Assembly: GCF_003569045.1 (NCBI RefSeq)
Contig: NZ_BFCB01000002.1
Span: 744,001-808,000 of the forward strand
Direction: 5' to 3'
Source: Aggregatilinea lenta
GTDB lineage: Bacteria; Chloroflexota; Anaerolineae; Aggregatilineales; Aggregatilineaceae
Length of the DNA: 64,000 bases
The notes beneath the pieces were generated by a model. The model saw only the letters and a program-made list of their open reading frames with translations, was not told the origin of the DNA and ran no database searches. Every line of letters starts with the position of its first letter. The first letter of the stretch is position 1. Of this stretch, positions 25,741-34,944 are shown one piece after another. The translations under genes and the position numbers were made by a program.

Positions 25741-26754
25741 CTAGTCGTCGCCGCCGTGATCGTCCCCACCGCGATCGTCGCTACTGCTGTGATCATCATC
25801 ACTGTGATCGTCATCACTGCGATTGTCGCCGCCATGATCGTCGCCGGGGCCGTCGTCACTGCCGTCGCCGCCGCTGCCGTTATCGTCCACGGCATCGCTG
25901 CTATTCCCACTGCCGGAGTTGCCGGAGCCTGAGCGATCGTCGCTGCCGTTGCGACCCGAATTCCCGCTGTGATCGTCGTCAACCCCGTCGTCCCCGCCGT
26001 CATGCCCGCGATGGCTGTCAAACTGCGTCTCGACTTCCCGCGCCACCCACTCGCCGTTGACGAGACTCAGGTGCACCTTGACCAGCGCGCCCAACAGCGG
26101 CGTGCCGTGTATCTCCGCGCCGCTGATGTCGATCTGCTGGCCCGCGACGACGATGAACCCGTCTCCGGCGTTGGTCAGCGTGCCGACGATTTCGATCTCG
26201 CCGTTATGGAAGCGCGGCTCCGCCGTTGCGGTAGCACCGCTGGTTGAGGTCGAGTCGTCGGTCACGAACGCCTCAATCTCGCGCGCAATCCAGTCGCCAT
26301 CCGTAGAGAGTCCGGCGTGCACTTTCACCAGATCACCCACCGCCAGCCCACCCTCGACCTCGGCCACGGCCAGATCGAACGTCAGCCCGTTGACCGCTGC
26401 CGCACCGGACGACAGGCTGTCCAGCACGCCGACGATCTCGATCTCGCCGGGCAGCAGCACGCCATCCTCCGCCGGAGCGACCTCACTCGCGCGGATCGTG
26501 CCATCGACCAGCGTCACGCCTTCGACCCACACTGCCGCGCCCACGTCCAACGTCGCGCTGACTTCGGCCCCGGCCACGTCGACGACCAGCCCGTTGACCG
26601 TGATTGCGTCCTGCCCCACGGCCTCGATCAGCCCGACCAGCTCGACCTTGTTCGTATCATCGCTCTGGGCATGTGCACGCGGTCCCGCCCAGGCCATCGC
26701 CGCCGCGACCAGCACGGAAGCCAGCAGCAGTCTAAAAGCACTTGCTCGCATCAT
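25741..26754 (-). CDS. DUF5666 triple-repeat exported protein with Asp/His/Gly/Ser-rich tail
   Basis: The start at 26754 follows GGGAGGAATAGG. A signal peptide (LLLASVLVAAAMAWAGPRAH) leads to three DUF5666-like units of about 65 residues, each with (V/E)-G-(x)-I/L followed by ITVNGLVVDVAGAEV, AAVNGLTFDLAVAEV or FIVVAGQQIDISGAEI, then a V-W/K-V-E/H strand. From about residue 245 to the end the sequence is low-complexity Asp, His, Gly and Ser (for example DDDHSDDDHSSSDDRGG). Such tails can bind divalent metals. The gene lies directly downstream of a metal/cobalamin-type binding protein, so a metal-related role is possible but unproven. Confidence 0.72.
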   Translation of the reverse strand: MMRASAFRLLLASVLVAAAMAWAGPRAHAQSDDTNKVELVGLIEAVGQDAITVNGLVVDVAGAEVSATLDVGAAVWVEGVTLVDGTIRASEVAPAEDGVLLPGEIEIVGVLDSLSSGAAAVNGLTFDLAVAEVEGGLAVGDLVKVHAGLSTDGDWIAREIEAFVTDDSTSTSGATATAEPRFHNGEIEIVGTLTNAGDGFIVVAGQQIDISGAEIHGTPLLGALVKVHLSLVNGEWVAREVETQFDSHRGHDGGDDGVDDDHSGNSGRNGSDDRSGSGNSGSGNSSDAVDDNGSGGDGSDDGPGDDHGGDNRSDDDHSDDDHSSSDDRGGDDHGGDD

Positions 26755-26812
26755 CCTATTCCTCCCAAGATCCATGTTTTATCCCTCATTTCCAATGTTA
26801 AAACAACCGCCA

Positions 26813-27685
26813 TCACCCAACCAACGATCCCAGTGCGCCGGGATGCAGCACGATCGCCATCCACAGCGCCGCCGCCGCCGGATCGTCCGGGAACGTGGCG
26901 CTGAACGGCAGCCGCAGCACGCGCCCGTTTCGTACGGCGGGCACGTCCGCATACGCCGGATTCGCCGCGAAATCCGCCGCGTCCTCGGTGCTCCACGCGC
27001 CCGCCAGCACGATCATGTCCGGCTCCAGGGTGCGGATCGCCGCGTCATCGACCTGCCGGTAATCGTCGTACCCGGCCTCGCCCGCCACGTTAATCCCGCC
27101 CGACGCGGCGACGAGATCGCTGAAGATCGTCTGCGCACCAAACGTGTAGCCTTCCGGCGTGAGGGCCAGCACCCGGACCGCCGCCTGCTGCGCGACCGCA
27201 CGGCGAATCGTCTCCAGCCGCCGGTCCAGCCGGGCAAGCGCTTCCGCCGCATGCAGATCCTGCCCGGTCGCCATACCCAACTGCGTGACCGCGTGCTGCC
27301 AGCCGTCCAGCCCATCCACCGCCCCTACCTCGAACACCGGCACATCCGCCTCGTCTGCCGCCGCGACCAGATCGGGATACGACGTCGCGGCCAGATCGGT
27401 CAGGATCAGCAGATCCGTCCCGGCGATGTCTTGCGCCGCGCCGGACGCCGCCGGATCGACGGGTATGAGCTGGTCAGCGGGCACGACTGCCGCCAGCGCG
27501 GGATAGTCGCCCACCGCCGCGATCCGGTCCGGCAGCGCGGGGATGATCACTTCGCGGCCCGCCGCGTCGAGCACCAGGCGCGGGAAGCCGTCGTCCTGCG
27601 CGGCCCCGCTGCGCGCGCCGATCAGCGCGGTCACGGCCACCACGGCTACCAATCCATACGTCACAAGTCGCCGCCACAGATGCAT
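26813..27685 (-). CDS. Periplasmic-binding-protein type 2 (BtuF/FepB-like) lipid-free binding protein
   Basis: The start at 27685 (MHLWRRLVTYGLVAVVAVTA) follows AAAGGCGGG; a TTG six codons upstream is open but less likely. The 290-residue exported protein has the Peripla_BP_2 layout: LVLDAAGREVIIPALPDRIA, DLLILTDLAATSYPDLVAA, a long helical linker, and IRTLEPDMIVLAGAWSTED. Relatives bind vitamin B12, haem or ferric siderophores for ABC importers. No permease or ATPase is adjacent, and ligand residues cannot be assigned by eye. Confidence 0.75.
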   Translation of the reverse strand: MHLWRRLVTYGLVAVVAVTALIGARSGAAQDDGFPRLVLDAAGREVIIPALPDRIAAVGDYPALAAVVPADQLIPVDPAASGAAQDIAGTDLLILTDLAATSYPDLVAAADEADVPVFEVGAVDGLDGWQHAVTQLGMATGQDLHAAEALARLDRRLETIRRAVAQQAAVRVLALTPEGYTFGAQTIFSDLVAASGGINVAGEAGYDDYRQVDDAAIRTLEPDMIVLAGAWSTEDAADFAANPAYADVPAVRNGRVLRLPFSATFPDDPAAAALWMAIVLHPGALGSLVG

Positions 27686-27705
27686 CACGTCCCGCCTTTC
27701 CAATG

Positions 27706-27736
27706 AAAAACCCGGCCTGCATGCGCAGACCGGGTT
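27706..27736 (-). terminator. Terminator of the SH3 gene
   Basis: On the minus strand AACCCGGTCTGC pairs with GCAGGCCGGGTT (one mismatch), followed by TTT. It lies 33 bp after the stop of the 27769-28914 gene. Confidence 0.75.
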
Positions 27737-27768
27737 GATCGTACCCTACTTTGGTGCGGTTTTCAGGA

Positions 27769-28914
27769 CTATTCGGTGACGCTTAGCCCACTGGCATCCG
27801 TGCTGACCAGCGACGCGTTGATCCAGCCCGACAGGCCGTTGTACGGATAGAGGATCGAGTCGTAGGGAATCTCGACCTGATACCATTCGCCGTTGGCGCT
27901 GAGGCCCTCGACCACGAGAGTCGTGCCCGCCGGAAGCTGCGTGATCGCCTTGTAGATCGAGTCGTTGGGACCCTGGCGCACGATCGCGTTGGCGTACGTC
28001 GTGGTGCCCAGCACCGACGGCGTGCCGAAGTTGTCCTTGCGCGCGTAGCCCATGCCAAGACCCGGCGCGTAGACTTCCATCCAGAAGTCGTCGACCGAGC
28101 CGAGGAAGACCACGGACGCGCCGTTGTCGACGTCGCCCAGCACGTCAGCCGTCAGTTCCGGCGCGGCGTACACACCGGCAGCAGCGCTGCTGACGTCCGC
28201 CGACACCGACGCCTTCGGCAGCTCGGTGAGCTGCGAGGTCAGCATCCAGCCGCTCACGCCTTCGGGAGCCAGCACTTCGACCAGCTCGCCGTCGGGCTCG
28301 CCCAGCGCATAGACCGTATCGCCGTTGGCGACGCTGCCAGCCAACTCGCTGGTGATGCTGGCGTCAGTGTAGACGCCCGCCGCGTCGGCGGAGCTCATCG
28401 TCACGACGGCCAGCGTCGCGTCGTCCAGCGACTCCAGCGCGGAGGTCAGCGCCCAGCCGGTCGTGCCATCGGGGCCAACCACCACGGACCACTCGCCGCC
28501 GTCCGAGCCGAGGACCGTCGCCACATCGCCGTAAGACATCGTGCTCAGCAGGTCGGAGTTCAGATCCGGCGCAGAGAAGATCGCCACGTTGGCCGATCCG
28601 GAGGCTGCCCAAACCGTTTCACCCAGCAGCGGCGAGGCCAGCAGCGTCAGGCTGTCCGCCGGGACGTAGCCGGACACGTCCGCCGCGTCAACTTCGTACC
28701 ACGTCTGATTATCGTTCGACCGCAGAACGTCGACCATCGTGCCTGCGGCCAGTTCCCCCACTGCCTCGCCGGAATCGGACGGCTCGGCATACACACTGGT
28801 GGTGCTGGTAATCAAGCCGGGGACCGGATTGCTCGACTGAGCTGCCGCAATACCAAAGCCGCCGAAAGCCAGGGTTACCAGGAGTACCAACACCACAACC
28901 ACGGTTTTCCTCAT
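27769..28914 (-). CDS. Secreted multi-SH3b domain protein
   Basis: The ATG at 28914 is preferred because GGAGAAACTC precedes it; a start at 28926 is also open. The 381-residue product has a signal peptide (RKTVVVVLVLLVTLAFGGFG) and at least four SH3b-like units: TSVYAEPSDSGEAVGELAAG, VAIFSAPDLNSDLLSTMSYG, GVYTDASITSELAGSVANG and GVYAAPELTADVLGDVDNG, then a last unit with NAIVRQGPNDSIYKAITQLP. The units end in G-W/Y-(x)2-S-x-L. SH3b repeats usually bind cell-wall or other surface polymers. One of three such secreted proteins in the window. Confidence 0.82.
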   Translation of the reverse strand: MRKTVVVVLVLLVTLAFGGFGIAAAQSSNPVPGLITSTTSVYAEPSDSGEAVGELAAGTMVDVLRSNDNQTWYEVDAADVSGYVPADSLTLLASPLLGETVWAASGSANVAIFSAPDLNSDLLSTMSYGDVATVLGSDGGEWSVVVGPDGTTGWALTSALESLDDATLAVVTMSSADAAGVYTDASITSELAGSVANGDTVYALGEPDGELVEVLAPEGVSGWMLTSQLTELPKASVSADVSSAAAGVYAAPELTADVLGDVDNGASVVFLGSVDDFWMEVYAPGLGMGYARKDNFGTPSVLGTTTYANAIVRQGPNDSIYKAITQLPAGTTLVVEGLSANGEWYQVEIPYDSILYPYNGLSGWINASLVSTDASGLSVTE

Positions 28915-29048
28915 GAGTTTCTCCATTCTATTTGAGTGGCCATTGTGGACTTGCTTGCGTGTAATGGTTGACCTGTAAGTTTACCCACGATCATTATACG
29001 ACTACATAGATACTTTTTGTAGCCAAATTAGGTGATGCACAAATATCT

Positions 29049-29879
29049 TTACTCTTTAAACGCGCCATACCGCGCCCGCACGAGCGCCTGCCCGTCACCG
29101 CTCTGCATCCAGGCGAACCAGTCCCGGTAGATGCTGCCCTCCTCCGGCGGGGCCAAACCGACGATCTGGATCATCATGGGCAGTGGGTACTGGCCGCTGT
29201 CGAGCGCGGCGCGGGTGGGCAGCACCGGCACGCCGCCGAGTTCCGCCGCCAATGGCACGGCGCGCACGCGGCTGTCGAGCAGTTCCAGGCCCACATAGCC
29301 GATAGCTCCCGGTGTGCTCGCCACCAGATCGACTACGCCGCTGCCCGACAGCGCCAGCCGCGCGGCGAGGGTCGTGTGGCGCGGCCCCATGACCTGCTGC
29401 CGGAAGACCAGCGCGGTGTCGGCCCCGTCTTCGCGGCTGACCACCGTCACCGGCAGGTCTGGCCCGCCCAGCTCGGCCCAGCTTGCGATGCGTCCCTGGA
29501 AGAGGTTGCGCAGATCGTCAATCATCAGGCTGGGCACGCCGTTCGCCGGATTGACTACCATCACCAGCGCGTTGGAGCCGATGGGGGCAACCCATAGCGG
29601 CACGTCGTCGGGCACGTAGGCGGTCAGCGCGTACGGACTGACGTTGGCCAGCATCTGGCGGTAGATGGTGTCCCACGGCGCGGACTGGCCGATCACCGAC
29701 AGGCGACCGCCCGGCTGTTCGAAGTTCAAAGCGAAATCCTGAAGCAGCGGATAGGCTGTGGACGTCGCCATGACTCGGACGCTCATCACCTGGGGCGTGG
29801 CCGTGGGCGCGTAGATGGGTCCCCTACAGCTTGCCAGTGCCAGACCAAGTATGACGATGGTGCGTTTGGCCCGCTTCAT
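29049..29879 (-). CDS. PstS-like substrate-binding lipoprotein
   Basis: The start at 29879 follows GAGAGGGTGG; a longer frame (29999) has no ribosome site. The 276-residue product begins MKRAKRTIVILGLALASCRG, with lipobox LASC. The body resembles phosphate-type binding proteins: VMATSTAYPLLQDFALNFEQ, ALVMVVNPANGVPSLMIDDL, FQGRIASWAELGGPDLPVTV, and TPGAIGYVGLELL. Whether it binds phosphate or another oxyanion is unknown; no pst permease genes are adjacent. uppP is 11 bp upstream on the same strand. Confidence 0.75.
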   Translation of the reverse strand: MKRAKRTIVILGLALASCRGPIYAPTATPQVMSVRVMATSTAYPLLQDFALNFEQPGGRLSVIGQSAPWDTIYRQMLANVSPYALTAYVPDDVPLWVAPIGSNALVMVVNPANGVPSLMIDDLRNLFQGRIASWAELGGPDLPVTVVSREDGADTALVFRQQVMGPRHTTLAARLALSGSGVVDLVASTPGAIGYVGLELLDSRVRAVPLAAELGGVPVLPTRAALDSGQYPLPMMIQIVGLAPPEEGSIYRDWFAWMQSGDGQALVRARYGAFKE

Positions 29880-29890
29880 CCTCCACCCTC

Positions 29891-30706
29891 TCAGGTCAAG
29901 AGGGCTACCAGCAGACTCAGCGTGCCAAACACTGCGCAGTAGAGTGCGAATCCGTACAACCGCCGCTGCTGCACGAGGCGCAGCAAGAACCAGATGCACA
30001 GGTAACCCACGATCATCGCCGCCAGAAACCCGGCGATCATCGGCGTCACCAGATCGTGCGGGATGGTCTCATTCCCCAACAGAACGTCCAGCACCTGTTT
30101 AAAACCTGCCCCGAAGATGATCGGCGCGGCCAGCAAAAAGCTGAACCGGGCCGCATCAGGACGCGACAAACCGCGCCACATCCCGGTGGCAATGGTACTG
30201 CCCGAACGTGAGAGGCCCGGCAGGATAGAACATGCCTGCGCCAGGCCGATAATAAGAGCATCCAGCGCCGTGATGCCGCTCACATCCTTCCCGGTGTGAT
30301 GAGTGCGTTCGCTCACCACCAGCAGCGCCGCCGTGACCAGCAGAAACACGGCCACAACCCACGGCGCGCCGAACACCGAGGAAAAGAAGTCTTCGAGCAG
30401 CAATCCCGCCAGCGCAGCGGGGATCGTCCCAAGCACGAGGTACAGCAGGAGACGAGCATCGGGGTCTTGTACAGAGCGGGTACGGAGCGCAGTCCAAGCG
30501 GCACGCAAGAGTGTCAGCCAGTCGCGCCAAAAGTACACAAGCACCGCCACCAATGTTCCCAGGTGCAGCGTCACGTCGAAGACGAGCGGAGACTCGTCCC
30601 AACCCAACCACCAAGGCACGAGAACGAGATGGCCGGAGCTAGAAATAGGCAGAAATTCGGTAGCTCCCTGAAGAACACCAAGGATGATAGCCCTGAGCAG
30701 GTCCAA
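29891..30706 (-). CDS. uppP: Undecaprenyl-diphosphatase
   Basis: A 271-residue integral membrane phosphatase of standard length. The two family motifs are intact: LQGATEFLPISSSGHLV near the N terminus, and SILPGLSRSGSTIATGMWRG in the middle, followed by AARFSFLLAAPIIFGAG. It recycles undecaprenyl diphosphate to the monophosphate carrier for cell-wall and glycan synthesis, and confers bacitracin tolerance. It is probably cotranscribed with the downstream binding lipoprotein. Confidence 0.95.
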   Translation of the reverse strand: MDLLRAIILGVLQGATEFLPISSSGHLVLVPWWLGWDESPLVFDVTLHLGTLVAVLVYFWRDWLTLLRAAWTALRTRSVQDPDARLLLYLVLGTIPAALAGLLLEDFFSSVFGAPWVVAVFLLVTAALLVVSERTHHTGKDVSGITALDALIIGLAQACSILPGLSRSGSTIATGMWRGLSRPDAARFSFLLAAPIIFGAGFKQVLDVLLGNETIPHDLVTPMIAGFLAAMIVGYLCIWFLLRLVQQRRLYGFALYCAVFGTLSLLVALLT

Positions 30707-30801
30707 GCAGAGATCCTTTCACGGCCTCTAACGCTAAGCTGTGTCGTTGACTTGCTAGAATTCAAGCGCGCTGGGCACGCCGGCGACGATGCACCGCTGA
30801 A

Positions 30802-31965
<1,164 letters not shown>

Positions 31966-32210
31966 TCATGCCGGTAGGGCAGCCGGGTGCTGCCACTAAA
32001 TACAATCTTTCACGAACGTTGGGTCACCATTATAGCAGCAGGACCCCAATTAGCGAAACCCTGGACCCGGCCCGGCCAGCCACGGCGCTGTTCCGCACCC
32101 TGCCGGAACGCGTCCGCGCCCAGGTGAGGCGTTCCGCGAACTCCCTATATTATAAAGGTAACTTCCCAGAATTGGCCCGCCCAAAAACGCCAAATTTCGG
32201 GCCTAATTTG

Positions 32211-33269
32211 TCAGCCTGTGTTCGAGACGCTGCGCCGGGCCAACAGGGTATACCCGCCCGTGCTGGCGTCGGTCGCGCCGTCGAAGCGCGCGACGTGGAT
32301 CAGCACGCTGGGCACGTCCGGCGCGACGAACGTCAGGCGCGCGCCGTGCACCACGTCCGGCAGATCGACGCGGGCGATCACGGTGCCGTCCGGCGTCGTG
32401 ACCGTGATGCGCGGCTGCAAGGCGTCCGTGGGCTGCTGCCATTCGATCACCACCACGTCCCCGGCGTCGACGGCCAGCTCGTGCAGGCGCTCCGGCTGGT
32501 CCGCCCACAAATATCCGGCGGTCGGCTGGTCGTAGTCCAACGAGGTGACGGCATCCTCCGGCAGCGCCTGAGCGGCGGCGTCCGGCAGCGGCGTGTAGCC
32601 AAACGGATACACCCACCCGTCCTCGGACTCGACCGGCTCGGTCGCGGCAGGCTCAACGGTGCTCGGCGGCAGCCCCGTCGGCGCAGCGGTTGCCGTGCCC
32701 ACCGGGAACAGGTCGCCCGTCAGACCGCCCTCCCCCGTCGGCGTCGCTGCACCCGTCACCGCGCTGTCAGCCGTCGGCTCCGGCGCGGACGATTCATCCG
32801 CCGCGCCGGACGACTCCGGTCCGGTCAGCGTCAGCGTGAAGGTGCCGACCGTGACGCGCATATTCGCGTGCTGAAGGCGGCACGCCCCGACCGTGTACCA
32901 GTCGGCGGCGGGCAGCGTCGTCTCGACCAGCGGATTCAGTCCGCCGCTGGGCCGGTCGTCGTTGAACGCAATCGGGGCCGTGTTGGGGTCGGCGTCTTCC
33001 AGGTAGAGCCAGATCTGGCCGTCCAGGCTGCCGGACGTGCGCTGCATGTCGAGCGTGATCGTGTCGCCCGCGTGCCCGTCGAACCAGTAGTAGACGCACG
33101 GCACGTCCTCGGTGATCTCGCCCGCGACGGTGTCCCCGTACGCGATGGGCGTACCGGTCTGTGCGGGCGGCGCGCCCAACACACGCGGCGCAGCCGCACA
33201 CGCGCCAAGTGCCAGTGCAACGCTCGCCACCAGTCCGGCCCACCACGTTGTGTCCCTGCGGTTACGCAT
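32211..33269 (-). CDS. Lipoprotein with PPC-like beta domains
   Basis: A 352-residue protein with an N-terminal signal ending in lipobox LGAC (ALALGACAAA). The first domain (about 40-150) has GDTVAGEITEDVPCVYYWFD and GHAGDTITLDMQRTSGSLDG, resembling the bacterial pre-peptidase C-terminal (PPC) beta-sandwich. A low-complexity Pro/Thr/Ala linker (160-215) leads to a second beta domain with DAGDVVVIEWQQPTDALQPR and IHVARFDGATDASTGGYTLL. A surface-adhesive or stabilising role is possible; no catalytic motif is seen. Confidence 0.65.
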   Translation of the reverse strand: MRNRRDTTWWAGLVASVALALGACAAAPRVLGAPPAQTGTPIAYGDTVAGEITEDVPCVYYWFDGHAGDTITLDMQRTSGSLDGQIWLYLEDADPNTAPIAFNDDRPSGGLNPLVETTLPAADWYTVGACRLQHANMRVTVGTFTLTLTGPESSGAADESSAPEPTADSAVTGAATPTGEGGLTGDLFPVGTATAAPTGLPPSTVEPAATEPVESEDGWVYPFGYTPLPDAAAQALPEDAVTSLDYDQPTAGYLWADQPERLHELAVDAGDVVVIEWQQPTDALQPRITVTTPDGTVIARVDLPDVVHGARLTFVAPDVPSVLIHVARFDGATDASTGGYTLLARRSVSNTG

Positions 33270-33433
33270 CCCGGCTACCTCATCGTGCCCGCGCCCAACC
33301 TATCCGATCTACTGCCGCACGAGTATAGGACCAATCGCGCCGCGCGCAAGATCGGCACGAAGCGATCTCACCCCGTATCTACAGCCTGACGAATCCGCCT
33401 CATCTGAATTTCACCCCACCGCGCGTCCTGTGC

Positions 33434-33439
33434 TATAAT
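33434..33439 (+). promoter_or_regulatory. -10 box before the 33501 gene
   Basis: A perfect TATAAT at 33434-33439. No good -35 hexamer lies at 16-18 bases, so only the -10 element is supported. Confidence 0.4.
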
Positions 33440-33500
33440 TCCGACGCTCACCGGAACCTGGGTCGTGCGGTGAGCATCAGCACCCAATGGAGCGAATTCC

Positions 33501-33920
33501 ATGCGCCATTACCAACGGCTTGATATCGTCCAGTATGATAAGGGCCGCGACACCCTGACGTTTAGCTGCGAAGGTGTGGACGGCTGTGCATCGGATTTAA
33601 CATTTGGCCGCGAGGGCATGTACCTGAGCATCTCCGCCCAGCACGGACCGCTGGAGATCGCGCTGCGCCCGCGCCTGCGCGACGTCGCCAGCAGTCTGGC
33701 CGACCTCAAGCCAACCGAGCACCTGGGCGTCATGCGCATGATTGGGACCGGGCAGGCGCACGTCGAACTGGGCCTGTCGACTAAGGGCGAGCTGCTGATC
33801 CGCACCTCCATCGTGGCCGACGCGACCGGGCACTTCGCCATGAACACGATCCTGACGCCCGACGCACGTACGCAGCTGTTCGAGTGGCTGGAGGTCACCA
33901 ACGCCGCGCTCGACGGCTAA
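33501..33920 (+). CDS. Conserved-looking protein of unknown function
   Basis: A 139-residue soluble protein beginning MRHYQRLDIVQYDKGRDTLT; GGAG precedes the ATG by 8 bases. The first half is beta-rich (LTFSCEGVDGCASDLTFG, EGMYLSISAQHGPLEIALRP), and the end is helical (PDARTQLFEWLEVTNAALDG). No known domain is recognised. Its stop codon is about 20 bp before the glycine riboswitch, so readthrough could cotranscribe it with gcvH, but the riboswitch more likely starts a separate unit. Confidence 0.6.
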   Translation: MRHYQRLDIVQYDKGRDTLTFSCEGVDGCASDLTFGREGMYLSISAQHGPLEIALRPRLRDVASSLADLKPTEHLGVMRMIGTGQAHVELGLSTKGELLIRTSIVADATGHFAMNTILTPDARTQLFEWLEVTNAALDG

Positions 33921-33939
33921 CACAAACAACCAACTCGTC

Positions 33940-34166
33940 GCCTGCGGGGAGAGCGTCCGGCACAGCCGGGCCACCGAAGGGGCAAACGGGGCAGCCGTCG
34001 ACTGCGGCCTCCGCGAAACTCTCAGGTCCATGTACCCGCAGCGCGATTTCTCCTCTGGAAAGCGTACCGCTGTACGCGCCGACGGGGCAAGCCTCCACTG
34101 TGGGGCCAATCTCTCAGGCAGCAGCGACAGAGGCAAACAGTCAGTTCAAACTGTTTGCCTCTTTTT
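33940..34166 (+). promoter_or_regulatory. Tandem glycine riboswitch with intrinsic terminator
   Basis: Two glycine aptamers in a row. Aptamer 1 (about 33943-34045) has GGGGAGAGCGTCC, CACCGAAGGGGCAAAC and GAAACTCTCAGGTCC. Aptamer 2 (about 34050-34134) has CCTCTGGAAAGCG, GCCGACGGGGCAAGCC, CAATCTCTCAGGC and GACAGAGG. A perfect 13-bp terminator follows: 34129-34141 pairs with 34150-34162, then TTTT. The terminator's 5' arm overlaps the CAGAGG (34128-34133) that closes aptamer 2 with CCTCTG (34052-34057). Glycine binding should hold that closing stem and prevent the terminator, so this predicts an ON switch for gcvH, as known for B. subtilis gcvT. Confidence 0.95.
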
Positions 34167-34279
34167 GTTTATCGGGGTCCCCGCGCAACATGGTTGCGTG
34201 GGGTGATTATGTCGATACACTCGTGCAAACGCTTGGCTCGGACTCGCATTTCATCACATGGCAAGAAAGGACTTTACCG

Positions 34280-34675
34280 ATGGCTGACTGGAAGACGCTT
34301 GACAACGCAAAATACACCGAAAACGACGAGTGGGTGATCGTGGACGGCGGCACGGCGAAGATCGGCCTGACCGACTACGCACAGGATCAACTATCCGACA
34401 TCGTGTTCGTGGATCTGCCCGACGTGGGCGACAAGCTCAGCAAGGGCGAACCCTTCGCTACCGTCGAGAGCGTGAAGGCGGCGTCGGACGTCTATGCGCC
34501 CGTCAGCGGCGAGATCGTTGCGGTGAACTCGGCCCTGGACAATGCACCGGAGACGATCAACGCCGATGCGTTTGGCGCGGGCTGGATCGTCGAGGTCAAG
34601 CTGGAAAACACAGCAGAGTTGGCCGACCTGCTCGACGCCGCCGCCTACGTCAAGCACTGCGAAAGCCGGAGCTAA
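34280..34675 (+). CDS. gcvH: Glycine cleavage system H protein
   Basis: A 131-residue lipoyl-carrier protein of standard length. The lipoylated lysine is in FATVESVKAASDVYAPVSG, and the N terminus YTENDEWVIVDGGTAKIGLT is typical. It shuttles the aminomethyl group from P protein to T protein. The start at 34280 follows AAGAAAGGA; an in-frame extension upstream runs through the riboswitch and is not coding. It is the first gene behind the riboswitch. Confidence 0.97.
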   Translation: MADWKTLDNAKYTENDEWVIVDGGTAKIGLTDYAQDQLSDIVFVDLPDVGDKLSKGEPFATVESVKAASDVYAPVSGEIVAVNSALDNAPETINADAFGAGWIVEVKLENTAELADLLDAAAYVKHCESRS

Positions 34676-34694
34676 CCCGGTCCGGTGAATTCAC

Positions 34695-34723
34695 GGTAGG
34701 GGCGTAGGCTGTACGCCCCTACC
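34695..34723. repeat. GTAGGGGCGTA hairpin repeat, copy 2
   Basis: GGTAGGGGCGTA and its complement around GGCT. It sits inside the gcv locus, 19 bp after gcvH. Confidence 0.75.
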
Positions 34724-34737
34724 CAAAGCACGATCCG

Positions 34738-34760
34738 TAGGGTGGGGCTTGCTCCGCCCG
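34738..34760. repeat. GTAGGG...GGCTTGCTCCGCCC hairpin repeat, copy 1
   Basis: GTAGGGTGGGGCTTGCTCCG-type hairpin with one mismatch in the stem. Related copies at 37991, 54453 and 63017. Confidence 0.65.
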
Positions 34761-34944
34761 GTTCGTTCTTTCTCCCCTGTTTCTCTACTGGTATGGGCAG
34801 AAAAACCGGGGATAGAAGCGTCAATAACTGCAAAAGCATGACCTTATATATATACGCGTAGAAATACGGTCATTTTTCAAGCGTACCGATTACGGCCAAA
34901 GTTGAATTTACTGATCGCACACGATCGTCAAGGAGTTGGAGTAC

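Noticed and set aside
31968-33389. 473-residue open frame on the plus strand
   Set aside because: It lies opposite the lipoprotein gene at 32211-33269, has Arg-rich shadow-type composition and no domain.
33884-34279. In-frame N-terminal extension of GcvH
   Set aside because: It would translate the riboswitch and its terminator; GcvH homology and a ribosome site begin at 34280.
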